A stretch of DNA of 64,000 bases from Mesotaenium endlicherianum (GCA_009602735.1 WELA01006598.1:601605-665604); one strand, 5' to 3'. Shown: positions 11,131 through 22,295, counted from the first letter of the stretch. Numbers and translations are program-made. The notes: a model not told the origin generated them from the sequence alone.

Positions 11131-11641
11131 CCTAGTTATGGAATACGTATTTCTTGTATCCGTAAAACGTGGACGTTCACACGTATTACGTCGACCTCAG
11201 CCGTATAACGTCCCAAATACGTTGGTCGGCGGAAAAATCGACAAATAAACCGATAACGCGTGTGGAGAGCAAAACATTTCTTGTCTCTGATAACCTGACC
11301 GAAGAAATCGTGCAAACACGTCCAGTCATTGCCGACTGCGCAAGAAGTGTCTGGCGGGGTAACGATTGTGTTTTAACGCGTAAAGCTTGATAGATATCTA
11401 ATCACGTGACGACGAACAACGTTGATCTAGAAGACACTAACGCACCAGATAAGCTATAACCACAGCCCACCAGCTTTGTCACCATTCACCACCTCGTTCA
11501 CGAATTCCTGCTACAAGTTTATACGGCTTCGATGCATAATGCACTCACAATTTCTTGAGTATCCTCTGGAGCCTCCGTAACTTCCAATGTCGCTCAATAT
11601 TTTCTAAGTATTTGTACTTAGGGTGTAAGTAAAGAGGGGCG

Positions 11642-14600
11642 ACCATGGAGACTCCCTTACTTCGGGCTTAAAGGAAGATGAAGAGCGAGAAGTGGAGGTG
11701 GAGGAGGGCTCAAGCGTGAGAGAAGGCGGCAATTCCAAAAACAAACGTAAGCTTGGCAAGCATTCCAAGTTACCGTGATTTTTTCACAAGATTGTTGCTT
11801 TGTTGTGCTCCTGGCGGCTGCAATACTTCTTGCCTTAATATTAAGCTGCTGGTATCCTATATTTGCTTTTTCTAGCTGCATCGGTTTGCTTCTTATTGTG
11901 GTTCTCTTGCCTGCCTCTGCTGCTTTTCTCTATTCCTGTTGTGTTCTCATGTTTGTGTGCTGTCTACTAACCTTGTATTCATTTTTGGTTTGTGCCTGCT
12001 ACTCATCCCTTTCATTCATTGTATTCAGTTCTTCTTTTCTGCTGTCGCTCATTTATTCCTGTCTGCTAAGTGTGTAGCTGTCTGCTGGCTGTTTATGTTT
12101 AGCTTTGTTTTTCTGTAATATTTGTTTTTCCATGCCGCCTGCTGGTGGCTGCATGATGTTCTTTCAACTTTGTTTCGAACACTTTTAGCTGCACTCCTTC
12201 GGCTGTACTTGTGATGTCTGCTACTTGCTCTCCGCTGCTAGTTGTTCTTGTGAGTGCTTATTTGTGGATAGTGACATTCTTTCCGGTTTTTTTAATAAGG
12301 GAAACATTCTGCATCCGCGTTCTCCGCGGAGCGCTCAGAGTGGCAGTATGTTACCTTCATTCTTGACTCTAAGGGTTCTAGGACCACCAGAGTGAGGTGC
12401 AATTTCTGTGATTTCAAGACGTCTCGAGCATGCACTAGGATCCGCCTGCACTTGTCTCAGATCAGGAGTAGAGGCATCGCAATATGCCCCAAGGTGGACC
12501 AGGATGTAGCTGAGCACATGGCGAAGGTCGTACATGAAGATGATGTGAAGAAGATCTTGAAGCAGAAGAACGAAGATGAGTTGCGCCGCATTAGGGAGTT
12601 GCGGCACAAATTTGCCATGCTCGGTGTTATAGCTGATGCTTCAGGTCCAGTGAGTTTGGGTGGGAGTCAAACCACTCTAGAGGCTGCTTTCAATATCACT
12701 CATAAAGAATTCGCAGATCAAGCCATAGGAAGATTTTTCTGTGACAATGCTTTGACGTTTAATGTTGCCAATAGCTTATCTTATTCGGAAGCATTCAGAG
12801 TTGTCGTGAAGGCTGGTCCTGGGTACATGCCTCCTAAGGTTGACCGCTTGAGAACTATTCTGCTGGACTAAGAAGCTGTTGTTATAGATAAGCACGTGGC
12901 GCAATTCATCAAGAGGGTTGGAGTCAACAAGTTCACGATCACGTCAGATGGGTGGACTGACCACACAAAGAGGCCTCTCATTAACTTCATGGCTGTTTCA
13001 CCCGAGGGTGAGGTCTTTTTGAAGGCCATCAACACTGAGAATATGACCAAGAGTGCGGCCTACCTTGCTTCCTTGTTTCGCGAGGTAATTGACCAGCTTG
13101 GTGCAAACAATATTCTTCAGGTTTGCACTGATTCAGCGGCTGTCTGCAAAGCTGCAGATATTCAGTTTCTACCTAAGTCTCTTTTTTGTGTGCATGTCAA
13201 TATGGTTCATTAATGTGGATTTATAATTTCATACTGCTGCAATTGTGTTTGCTGCTGGCTATTTTTATGCACCCGCTGGCTATTGTATTTTATTTGCTGC
13301 TGGCTCTCTCTTTTTTTGCTATTGGCTGCTCTATATTATTGGGTGCTGGCTAGGCTAATTTTTTGTGCTGGCTGTTGTATATTTGTTGGTGCCGGCTGCT
13401 GCATTCAGTATATTTTTAGCTGCCGCTTGCTCTGTTTTTTCTGTTGCTGGATTCTCTATTTTTGTAGCTTCTGGCTGGTGTATTTTTGCACCTGCCTATA
13501 TGATATATCTATATTTTCAAGCTGCTTGCTGCTGTACAAATGTAGCTGGTGGCTGCTTTTTATTTTGAACAGCAGGCTGCCTTATAATTTGGCTTTCCAA
13601 CTGAAGATTCATTAACAGCTGCAGCGTGGTAACTAGCCACCTTCTGCTTATTTGATCATTGCTCAAGTGTATATTGTTAGTAGGGTTATTTTTCCGGTTT
13701 GGCTGCTGGCATTACAATATTGTTTATTGGTAAGTTGTAATTTGTCGCTCCATATTCCTTACCGATACTATTGCTCATTTTCATTGTTGCAGGCAAACTT
13801 ATTGAAGTGGAGTATCCAAACATTACATGGACTGCATGCACGGCTCACGGTGTGGATCTTCTCTTAGAAGACATGGCCAAGGAAGCTTGGATCAAAGACT
13901 TGGTAGACCGAGGTAAGCAAGTGGTTGTGTACATCCGCAACCACCACAAGCCTCTCGCACTTTTTTGCAAGGAGTCATCTTTGGAGCTCAAGATGTGGTG
14001 TCAGATTTGGTTTCTGACAAGCATCATCATGCTTGGGCATGTTTTTGAGGTAATGCTATTACCCAGATGACTTCTAAGGGTGCTCTAGAGTCTAATGCTC
14101 TCCATAGCTCTTTCAGTGTTGATTTTTGGGTTATTATAAGTGCTGCTATGGAGCTTAGTTATGGATGTTTTTGTTTTGCTTTTGGCTTTGTAATGGCTGC
14201 CTTTTCTGCTCTTTTCTCCACTGCTGTGGGTAATTTGTGCGGGTGTTTTTGTGTCCGCTATTAGTGCTTATATGATGCTCTATCTTGGCACTTCTTTTGT
14301 CTGCTATAAGTGTATTTGTGAAACATTGGTTTGGCCTCTTTTGTTTGCCACTTTGTTGTGCTGCTATGGGGCTGTATTATGCATGCTCTTGTTCCAATAT
14401 TGGTGCTCCTCGTTGCTGTTTCATTGAGCTACTGTCGGCTCTTAATTTGGCCTGTATTGTTACTCCTTTATGTGTGTGCTGTAGAGCTATATTAAGTTCT
14501 CTTTCATTGGTGCTTGTGGGGGGCAGTATGTTTGTGCCTGGATTTGCTGTTGTTGTGGGACTGAGTATAGAGCTGTCAAGTGCTTTTTTAAAAGCTGTTG

Positions 14601-17114
14601 TGGACTCTAGTTGTGGCCTGTTTTTTTTTTTTTTGGTGTTGCTGTGGGACTATATTATGTCATTTTTAAAAAAATATTATTAAGTGGTCGTGTGCGGCTG
14701 AGTATGGACTTGTCTTGTGTTGTTTTTATTGCTACTGTTGGCTCTTCTTATGGCCTGTTTTCTTGCTCTTTTGTTATGCTGGTGTGGAGCTATATTCAAT
14801 TTCTTGTTTTGTCCTTCGTTGGTACTTGTGGGGGCCTGTAAGACGGCAATATGTTTGTGCCTGGATTTGCTGCTGCTGTGGGGCTGAGTAGGAAGCTATC
14901 ATGTGCTTTTTTAAAAGCTGTTGTGGACTCTAGTTGTGGCCTGTTTTATTCATTTTTTGGTGTTGCCGTGGGGTTGTATTATGTCAATTTTTTTCTTTAT
15001 TTTTGAGTGGTCGTGTGCGGCTGAGTATGGACTTGTTTTGTGTTATTTTTATTGTTGCTGTTGGCTCTTCTTATGGCTTGTTTTCCTGCTCTTTTGTTAT
15101 GCTGCTGTGGAGCTATATTCAGTTTTTTGTTTTGTCCTTCGTTGGTGCTTGTGGGAGCCTGTATGACGGCAGTATGTGTGTTCCAGGATTTGCTGTTGTT
15201 GTGGGGCTGATTATCGAGCTCCTGTGTGTTGTTTTTGTAGCTGCTGTGGGCTACTGTGGTGGCCTGTTTTGTTAATATTTTGGATGTTGCTGTGGGGCTG
15301 TATTCAGTATGTTTGTTTTTCTTTCATTTATGCTTGTGGGGGGCTGTGTGATGGCTGTTTTATTTTTCACTTTGTTGTGCTGCTATGGGGCTGTATTATG
15401 CATACTTTTATTCCAGTTTTGGTGCTGCTTGCTGCATTTTCTGTTGAGCTACTGTCGGCTCTTAATCTGGCCTGTTTTGTTCCTCCTATTTGTGTGCTGT
15501 GGAGCTACATTAAGACCGGTTCTTTTCTCTTTCATTGGTGCTTGTGGGGGGCGGTGTGGTGACTGCATTTGTTCTTGTATTTGCTGCTATTGTGGGGCTA
15601 AGTATGGACTCGTTGTATGCTGTTTTTGGACCTGGTGTGGGCTCATTTGGTGGCTTGTTTTGTTGATATTTTGGGTGTTGCTGTGGGGCTGTATTCAATC
15701 TCTGTTTTTGTCTTTAATGGTGCTTGTGGGGAGTTGTGTGGTTGCTGCATTTGTTACTGGATGTACTGCTGCTCTAGGGCTGAGTATGGACCTGTTGTTT
15801 GCTGTTTTTGTAGCTGTTCTGGGTATTTGCTGTGGCCTGCTTTGTTCATCTTTTTGGTGCTGGTGTGGGCCTGTATTATGTCTCCTTTTTTCCTCTTTTA
15901 TGAATGCTTGTGTGGGACTCAGTGTGGACTTGATTTGTGATGTTTTTGGTGCTGTTCTTGGCTCTTGCTATGGCCTGTTTTGTTCCTCTGTTTGGTGCTG
16001 CTGTGGAGCTTTATTTAAGCTTCTTTTGTACCAGTGATTAGTGCTGATGTGGGGGCTTTTTATTTTTTGTTCTGGATGTTTGTTGGGGTTGATTTATGTG
16101 TTGCTATTGGACTTTACTTTGGCTGTTTTTATGGGTGTTTTCTTGTAATACTATGGGGCATTGTGTGGCTGCAGTACATTGCCTTTTATGGCTGCTGTAA
16201 AGTTGTACAATACATTCACTTACTTTGTTTTGCTTATTATGCTCCTTGCAGGTGAAGCAATATTTGCAGGTGATGTTGCTGCAAGATACTTGGAAAGAAC
16301 ACGTGAGGGGCCTCACTTCAGCACAGAAGAAGGACTGTCTGGCTGTAATGGCAGTTGTTGGTGATGAAGATTTTTGGGACAAGGTGAAGGTGCTGTTGAA
16401 GGTTACGGAGAGGCTGGTGAAGCTTCTCCGAGGAATTGATGGGAACCAAGCCGCCATGGGTCTTGTGTACAACGCTATGGCGGAGTTACAAGACTTCATG
16501 AAGGCGTTAGATGAGGACTTGGATGAGGAGCAGCTTGACATGTTGGTGGAGATTATCAAGGTCAGGTGGGATTTTTTCCATTCACCTATGCATGCAGCTG
16601 GGTACATGCTTCACCCTCTCTTCAAGGATCATGAGCAGCATATCAATGAGGAGGTTATGAAGGGGTGGTATTCTAGTCTTGCCAAGGTTGTCCCTGACGT
16701 GGAGGAGCAAGATACCATTAGAGAGCAGTATGAGCAATACAAGGGCAGGGTGGGTTTTAGTTTTAACAACCCTAAGGCTGACAAGAAAGCTGAGTCTAAG
16801 TCAGGAGTTTTTTGTGGAAAAGTCATGGTTCTAGCACTCCTCAATTGCAATTTGCAATTAAAGTTCTTGGTTTGGTGTCCTCTGCAAGCTTTTGTGAGAG
16901 AAATTGGTCAGAGTACGATTTCATTCACAACAAAAAAAGAAATCGGCTTAAGCAGGTCCGGGCTGAGAGATTGGTGAAGGTTCACTCACACTTGAGGCTC
17001 ATTGAGGGAATGGAAAGGGGTGGAGTTAAGAGAGCTCCTGGTAGGCACATTGCACCAGTGATTGAAGCAGAAGTTGACGGCGGCAATATGGATTCTGAGG
17101 ATGATGCTCTCTAG
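11642..17114 (+). pseudogene. hAT transposase: BED finger, DUF659 and hAT dimerisation domain, broken
   Basis: Probable exon 1 (about 11642-11746) is acidic and ends at a GTAAGC donor. Exon 2 (about 12301-13155) has a BED-type finger (CNFC at about 12398, then H and C further on) and the DUF659 core with SDGWTDHTKRPLINF and VCTDSA. Exon 3 (about 13795-14049) continues with WTACTAHGVDLLLEDM. After a 2.2-kb G/T-rich intron, exon 4 (about 16252-17114) carries the C-terminal half, including the hAT dimerisation segment (SFCERNWSEYDFIHNKKRNR at about 16885). Defects: an in-frame TAA at 12869-12871, an apparent GT-to-AT change at the donor near 13153, and a frameshift in the T-run near 16806 before the dimerisation domain. 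It is inactive as read. Confidence 0.8.
14050..16250 (+). repeat. G/T-rich hAT intron built of tandem duplications
   Basis: This intron is bounded by GAG|GTAATG and CTTGCAG. It is extremely G+T-rich on the plus strand, with endless variants of GCTGCTGTGGGGCTGTATT. A unit of 322 bp is tandemly repeated: 14531, 14853 and 15175 all begin the same segment, the third being diverged and partial. A second duplication relates about 14355-14455 to 15375-15475 at about 1.02 kb spacing. The lack of A/C creates long open frames (up to 242 codons, Cys/Leu/Phe-rich) that are compositional artefacts. Confidence 0.7.
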
Positions 17115-17696
17115 CTAGTAGCATGTAGCTGAGAGTAAGGATTAAAGCCCGCTATCCATTATTTGTAAGTAGGCATGACGTTGCAACTTCATGGACCTTG
17201 TACTATATTGTAATGCAATTTATATCGCATGTTCATATTATTCTTCAGTGAGCTCTTGTACTTATACGTTATGATGAAGGTGTATATTCTGTCATCACTC
17301 GTATAGATAATAAAAGTCCTTGTTTTATTTTAGTGTTAATACTTTTTTTTAATTACTGCTTTTAGTTCTGTGTGTACAGTAGCTTGTAACTTGTAAGTGC
17401 TTTGCAATGTTAGTTATTTAATTAAACTTCTCGTGTTTGTGCCTTTAAGATTGATAGTTTAGTAATTCCTTTATTTGTTTCACATTGATGTTAAAACTTA
17501 AAATGTTGTGTACACGCTTGATTTGTTGCATGTCAATTTAGATTTATATATGGATGTAACTTGGACCATGCACAATGCATGTGTTTTGAAATACTTACGA
17601 GGTTTACTTACCACTTTGTGCACATCATACATTTGTAATGTTTTCATCTTTATTGGGAAAAATCATTGATGCATATGGTATGTCTTAGACCTTGGT
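17115..17696. other. hAT 3' untranslated and subterminal sequence
   Basis: AT-rich sequence downstream of the transposase stop, with a possible AATAAAA polyadenylation signal at about 17309. No coding region is seen. Confidence 0.4.
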
Positions 17697-18415
17697 TGTA
17701 AGGTTATGAAAGTGTAGTTTGTTTCTTTCTACTATTTTATATGCATAGAGTGTGATTTTAGAAGAACTTTGGCTTTTATTTCAAGTCATTTGGACAAGTA
17801 TTGAGATAGTTATGAATTTTGGAAAAAAAATTAGTGAGTTTTTAATGTCACAGATTCTATTTAGTGACAAGGACAGGTCCAGTGACAAAAATTTTGCTTG
17901 GAGTCCAGGAAGTAGGACATTGAAACATGAGGGTTCCAGAAAGTACGTACAATTACGTAGAGTGCCAAAGTGGTCGTGGAATTTCTAGAAACTCCGTGAA
18001 GAGTTAGTGGATTGTGTAGTAGAATATTCTAGAGTGTGATTGTGTGCGTGTGAGTGTGCTAGCTTGTCCAACTAGGCAAGGTCACCTACATGGAAGGAGC
18101 CATAGGAGAGGGTTCTGGAGGTACTTTGCTAGAGAGGACATTTAGAGTTAAATGGATAAATGGGAAGCACAAGGAAGTAGAGGGAGCTTATTCGAGTCTA
18201 GCCTAACCTTCTTAACTTGTACACGACTTTTCTTAATAAAGGGAGTTCTTTTCCACTTCTCTCTCATGTAGCCCTCTCTCTCTTGCAAGGGTGGCACACC
18301 ACCAGGCCACTCCACCTTGTGGATGCAACTAGGAAAGGTCCTCGTGCACGCTTCCACTCTCGGGTGAGGGTGCGTGAGTGTGTATGGCGCACTCCCAGCA
18401 CCCTTCCCCCTTTCA
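17697..18415 (+). repeat. Solo LTR, family L, inside the hAT element
   Basis: This 719-bp unit begins TGTAAGGTTATGAAAG and ends CCCTTTCA. It is homologous to the two LTRs of the element at 21677-26235. The flanking 5 bp are TTGGT on both sides (17692-17696 and 18416-18420), a perfect target duplication. No internal domain remains, so it is a solo LTR left by LTR-LTR recombination. It keeps the segment around 18020-18110 that the 5' LTR of the 21.7-kb element has lost. It must be younger than the hAT insertion that contains it. Confidence 0.9.
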
Positions 18416-19279
18416 TTGGTGAATGGTGTAGTGATTCAAAAGAGTGTGCAATCCCTTCCTCAAGCTTAAATTGAGAGTGCCTTTGCAATGTGCAATAGGC
18501 TGTCGGTATTTGAAGATCACTATAAGTTTGTGTAACAGAACAAAAAAACTGTAATCGCTGTGTTGCAATGTTCCTCATAATTATGAGACATAATAGTGAG
18601 TCACAAATTACATTGAGCATGTTTACTAATAATTATCATGTATGCATCCTATCTTTAAGACTCGCGAGTCGAGTCAAAGTTAAAACACATACCAATTTAG
18701 AATGTACATATAGTATGTCTTGCTAAAAGTTACGAGTGCGCGCCTCATGAGGACTGTGTGTTATTAAAATTTCATTATTAATGTTAAAAGGTGTATGTTA
18801 TGTACTCCAAGTTCCAAGTAACGCAATATGCATGGCAGGAGTCAATAAGTTGCTTAATAATTGTATAAAATTTATGTAGCTCATATCACTGTGTCATTCA
18901 CTGAATGGGGGGGTTCCGACTCCCGGGTGGGCTCTCGGGTGTGTTCGTACGTCGAGATTCGGGAGTCGGGTGTGTTCCTACGTCCAAACTTGGGAGTCGG
19001 GAGTCCCCAACCGAGCAAATTAGCCAAACGACGCTTTGGAACGAGTATGTCCGTGAGTCGATCTTCACCGGTCGAGTTGGCAGTCTCGTACGTGCGCGAC
19101 AGTAAATTTCAATGGTATCATTTTTTCAAATGTCTTAAATCGAACAAAGCGGATCAAAGAAATAGACCTCAATCTACTTAATTGTTTAATTCAGATATTA
19201 TACGTATTTTGCAAATACGACATAACACGCCGCGTTATACGTGCCCAATTGACCAATACGTGCGTTTCCCATAACTAGG
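18416..19279. other. hAT right subterminal region
   Basis: Non-coding sequence between the solo LTR and the hAT right end. A CpG-rich patch at 18905-19085 contains repeated GGGAGTCGGG / ACTCCCGGG motifs. A palindromic CGTATTTTGCAAATACG lies at 19203-19219, followed by CGTTATACG. Open frames here are short and unrecognised. Confidence 0.45.
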
Positions 19280-19913
19280 CTAACAACCCCCAGCTCGTCC
19301 CAAGAAAGGGCGGTCAGTAGACTTCTTCATGTCTACCAGGGAGCAGAATGACCTGGTAGATGAGACCCCTACTCTCTCTGAGGAGGAAGATGAGGAGGAT
19401 GAGGTCAGGGGAGAAGCATCAGCCTTTGCAACTCAGGAGACTCAGGGACAGGCAGAGGCAGGGACTCCTAGGGGGCCAAGAGCAGGAGGATGGATTGTGA
19501 CTCCTACTGTGGAGACAACGGTACTTCGAGCTCAATCTCCCAGCCCACTTGCCTAGGCAGAGGAGAAGGCAGAGCTGACTGTATTTGATAGCAGAGAGAG
19601 GCAGAAGTCTCCAGAGGACAGAGCTCCTAGAAGGGGAGCTCGCGGTGTGGCCAGAGGTATGCTGGCCACCCCCTTCAGTCACGGACATGTGCCCCTTGCC
19701 AATGTATTTCAGCGTCTTATTGGTTTGCCTGTCTATGTAGGAATCAACACCCAAGAGGTTGAAGAGCAAGCTGCAATCTTCCGTTCCCCTCGTGGCCCCA
19801 CTTTAAAACAGACAGGGTTCTTTAGAAGGCTGGCTGATAGAACAAGAGGGCTGTCCAGGTCTAGGTCTAGATCTCAATATCATGATCCTGGAGCCCAAGG
19901 AACATCTCCTTAA
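19280..19913 (+). pseudogene. ORF family X, copy 1, C-terminal part
   Basis: This is the continuation of the 10118-11130 frame after the hAT insertion. It opens with an RPKKGRSVDFF-like segment matching RRGRSLDYS in copy 2, then MSTREQNDLVDETPTLSEEE (copy 2: SREQLDRMADGALALSED). An in-frame TAG at about 19555 interrupts it. The final part has ATPFSHGHVPLANVFQ (copy 2: ASPFNRGNVLMANVMQ) and a Ser/Arg-rich tail before the TAA at 19911. Its function is unknown. An acidic middle and basic C-terminus would suit a nucleic-acid-binding structural protein, but that is only a guess. Confidence 0.5.
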
Positions 19914-19949
19914 ATTTTAAAAACCATTCTCCCGTCAAGCCTTGTTGGG

Positions 19950-20590
19950 GGTCCCTCTGTTTGCACTCCACAACGGTTGTGGACTGAGGGTGGAGATGAC
20001 TGATTACTGTCACAAGTGATCCCCATAGCTGGGCAACATTGTTGAAGCAAGAGGCAGGCGGTAGGGAGATTACTATTTTTAATTTTCTTCATATATTTCT
20101 CTACAATTTAGTGTTGTCGAGGCGACAACAAGTTCAGTTGGAGGAATTATAATGAATCAATATATTGGTAGATATAATATTCATTTCAATATAGTAGTTC
20201 ATCAAGTTTAGCCTGCTGAACTATAATTAATATTAAGTTTGCTGGACTTTTAATAATAGTCAATTTAATGATTCAGCTAAGAGCAGCAGGCTGAAGTCAA
20301 CTTAGGTCAAGTGGCTGACACATTCTTTGACAGCCAGCTGACTTTCGTACTCGGTAGCAACAAATTGCCTAGTCATGCATTTAAGTGTTATACACTAGAT
20401 GGATGGCCAGATGATACCCTTGGGTGGACGGCGATTCGGGATGATGGGAAATGGTTGTGGATATGGTTAGCCGAGGTCCTACCGACGTGGTTAACTCCTG
20501 GGTAGGCGGTGCCATCGCACTTGCCGTTGAACAGCAAACTCATTCCATGTATATACGGTAGGTATTGCTTTCGAGTTCAGCATTCAGATC
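19950..20590 (+). repeat. Family X 3' region, copy 1, with palindrome
   Basis: This non-coding segment is homologous over its length to the minus strand of about 28340-26870. Shared landmarks are a TTTGCACTCCACAA-type block (19969), GGGTGGAG, GTTGAAGCAAGAGGC and the hairpin TGTTGTCG-AGG-CGACAACA (20112-20130). Next come a GCTGAAGTCAACTT block (20293) and a GTAGGCGGTGCCATCGCACT block (20503-20522). The homology fades near 20590. The hairpin (8-bp stem, 3-base loop) is conserved in both copies and so may be functional in the element. Confidence 0.65.
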
Positions 20591-20630
20591 CAAGTCATTT
20601 CAATGTCTAACATGCAGCAGACTTAATATT

Positions 20631-20950
20631 TGTAACGATCCGCCACGTGGCCAATGGCGGCGCGTGCGACCCGTCGCGTGGAGCGACCGGATATGATTGA
20701 AAAGTGTCGGTTTGTATAGTAAAGGTACAACTGGCGCGCGATCGTAGTACCTTGAGTTACCTTTTTGTTTGTATCGCTAAAATGGTATCAGAGCGCAAAC
20801 GTACGCAACCGTGTTCAGGAGACGAGGGTTCAAATCTTGCGGGGTGCGAAACTCGTCGATGGTACCACCGTACGGCAATCTTTGGATTGTACGAAGAAAG
20901 AACACTATCCTGAAACAATGTCCCTCACGCCGCCGCGGCATAAGTGAACA
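20631..20950 (+). mobile_element. TRIM-like element fragment, family T: left LTR, PBS and internal part
   Basis: The LTR spans 20631-20781 (TGTAACGATCC...GTATCGCTAAA). The primer binding site TGGTATCAGAGC (20783-20794) follows after one base. This is the standard complement to the 3' end of plant initiator tRNA-Met. The internal segment (GATGGTAC, GGCAATCTTTGGATTG) matches that of the element at 26997-27491. No right LTR is recognised; a weak TGTAACG-starting block occurs at 20990. It is probably a truncated copy. Confidence 0.65.
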
Positions 20951-21149
20951 AAAACATGCAAAGGGGTAGAACCCGTTTGGCTGAATACTTGTAACGCGCC
21001 GTTTGGCCGCTTGGAGACTTTTCGACGGTTTTTGAAACACCGTTTTACGCCAAACGGGCGTTTTCGCGTTCACGCGACTTTCCAAAAAGTCGCGACTGTC
21101 GGCGAGGTCGCATACACATTCATCGGAAATGAATCGGTAGTTATAATAA

Positions 21150-21325
21150 ATACTTTGGCCATGTCGGTTAGGCGCGAACAATTCGAATGAAAGGTTGCGG
21201 GTTTGAATCCGTCGAAATGCAAAGTAAATTTGCATATTGTCTTTCGTTTGACTTTACGACGGTTTTGGGAACCGCGACACGTCGATCGAGAGGTCGCGGG
21301 TTCCATTTCGACCGGTGGCTCCCTT
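21150..21325 (+). repeat. tRNA-like segments, possible SINE remnant
   Basis: Two stretches look like tRNA T-arms with B-box character: AGGTTGCGGGTTTGAATCC (21192-21210) and AGGTCGCGGGTTCCATTTC (21291-21309), the latter closing with GACC. The first is preceded at 21163-21175 by GTCGGTTAGGCGC, which resembles an A-box/D-arm. Neither folds into a convincing complete tRNA by eye. A tRNA-derived SINE or decayed tRNA genes are the main options. Confidence 0.3.
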
Positions 21326-21676
21326 AGGCCACAACTTAGTGTTTTAACCGAAAACAATGACTGTTAGTATCCGAAATAATGACAGTCAAAATGAGTTAAT
21401 CAATCCTCAATTGATTAAGTTATTCCATCATAAATCTTAAAAGTAGCTTTATGATTAAATACGTTATAATTTTGCGAAGTAATTGAATTTCTTTACGATT
21501 CTTTTTGCAATAGCATTGGGGTGGTTTCGCCATTCAACCGGGAATTAGTCGGCACACGTGTGTGTCAAAATAGTTTAGTAAACATGCAATCTTATACAAT
21601 ATAAAAGTATATGGTCTCTTAGGTAATTAGAAATACGTTCGAAATACGCCTAAAAAGCTTAGATCATTACAATATT

Positions 21677-22295
21677 TGTAAGGTTATCAAAGTGTAGTTT
21701 GTATCTTTCTAGCATTTTATATGCATAGAGTGTGATTTAAGAAGAACTTTGGCCTTTATTTCAAGTCATTTGGACAAGTATTGAGAAGTAATGAATTTTG
21801 GGAGTTTTTAGTGAGTTTTTAGTGTCACAGATTCAATTTAGTGACAAGGACAAGTCCAGTGACGAAAATTTCGGTTGGAGTCCAGAAAGTAGGACATTGA
21901 ATCATGAGGGTTCCAGAAACTACGTACGATTACGTAGAGTGCCAAAGTGATTGTGGAAATTCTAGAAACTCCGTGAGGAGTTAGTGGATTGTGTAGTAGA
22001 ATACTATGGAGGTACTTTGCTAGAGAGGACACTTAGAGTTGAAGCATAAAAAGAGGGAGCCGATCTTGTCTTGGCTAGTCTAGTCTAACCTTCTTGACTT
22101 GTACACAACTTTTCTTAATGAAGGGAGTTATTTTCCACTCCTCTCTCATGTAGCCCTCTCTCTCTTGCAAGGGTGGCACACCACCAGGCCACTCCACCTT
22201 GTGTATGCAACTAGGAAAGGTCCTCGTGCACGCTTCCACTCGCGGGTGAGGGTGCGTGAGTGTATGGCGCACTCCCCGCACCCTTCTCCCTTTCA
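21677..22295 (+). repeat. 5' LTR of the family L element
   Basis: This 619-bp LTR begins TGTAAGGTTATC and ends CCCTTTCA. Relative to the 3' LTR it carries a deletion of about 85 bp at about 22003. Since LTRs are identical at insertion, the deletion post-dates transposition. Confidence 0.88.

Larger units (their letters stand above)
11131..19279 (+). mobile_element. hAT-superfamily transposon inserted in ORF X copy 1
   Basis: The inverted ends are CCTAGTTATGG (11131-11141) and its complement (19269-19279). The 8 bp outside are CAAACAAC (left) and CTAACAAC (right), an 8-bp target duplication with one mismatch, as expected for hAT. Removing the element restores homology between ORF X copy 1 and copy 2 across the site. 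The subterminal regions contain repeated CGTATAACG/CGTTATACG and AAATACG motifs, the type of sites hAT transposases bind. It encodes one spliced transposase (decayed) and carries a solo LTR at 17697-18415. Total length is 8149 bp. Confidence 0.8.

Noticed and set aside
14067-16255. Long hydrophobic Cys/Leu/Phe-rich open frames that look like membrane proteins
   Set aside because: They lie in a G/T-rich intron with almost no A on the plus strand, so stop codons are rare. Repeats of TGCTGTGGGGCT generate the pattern. No start context or homology is seen.
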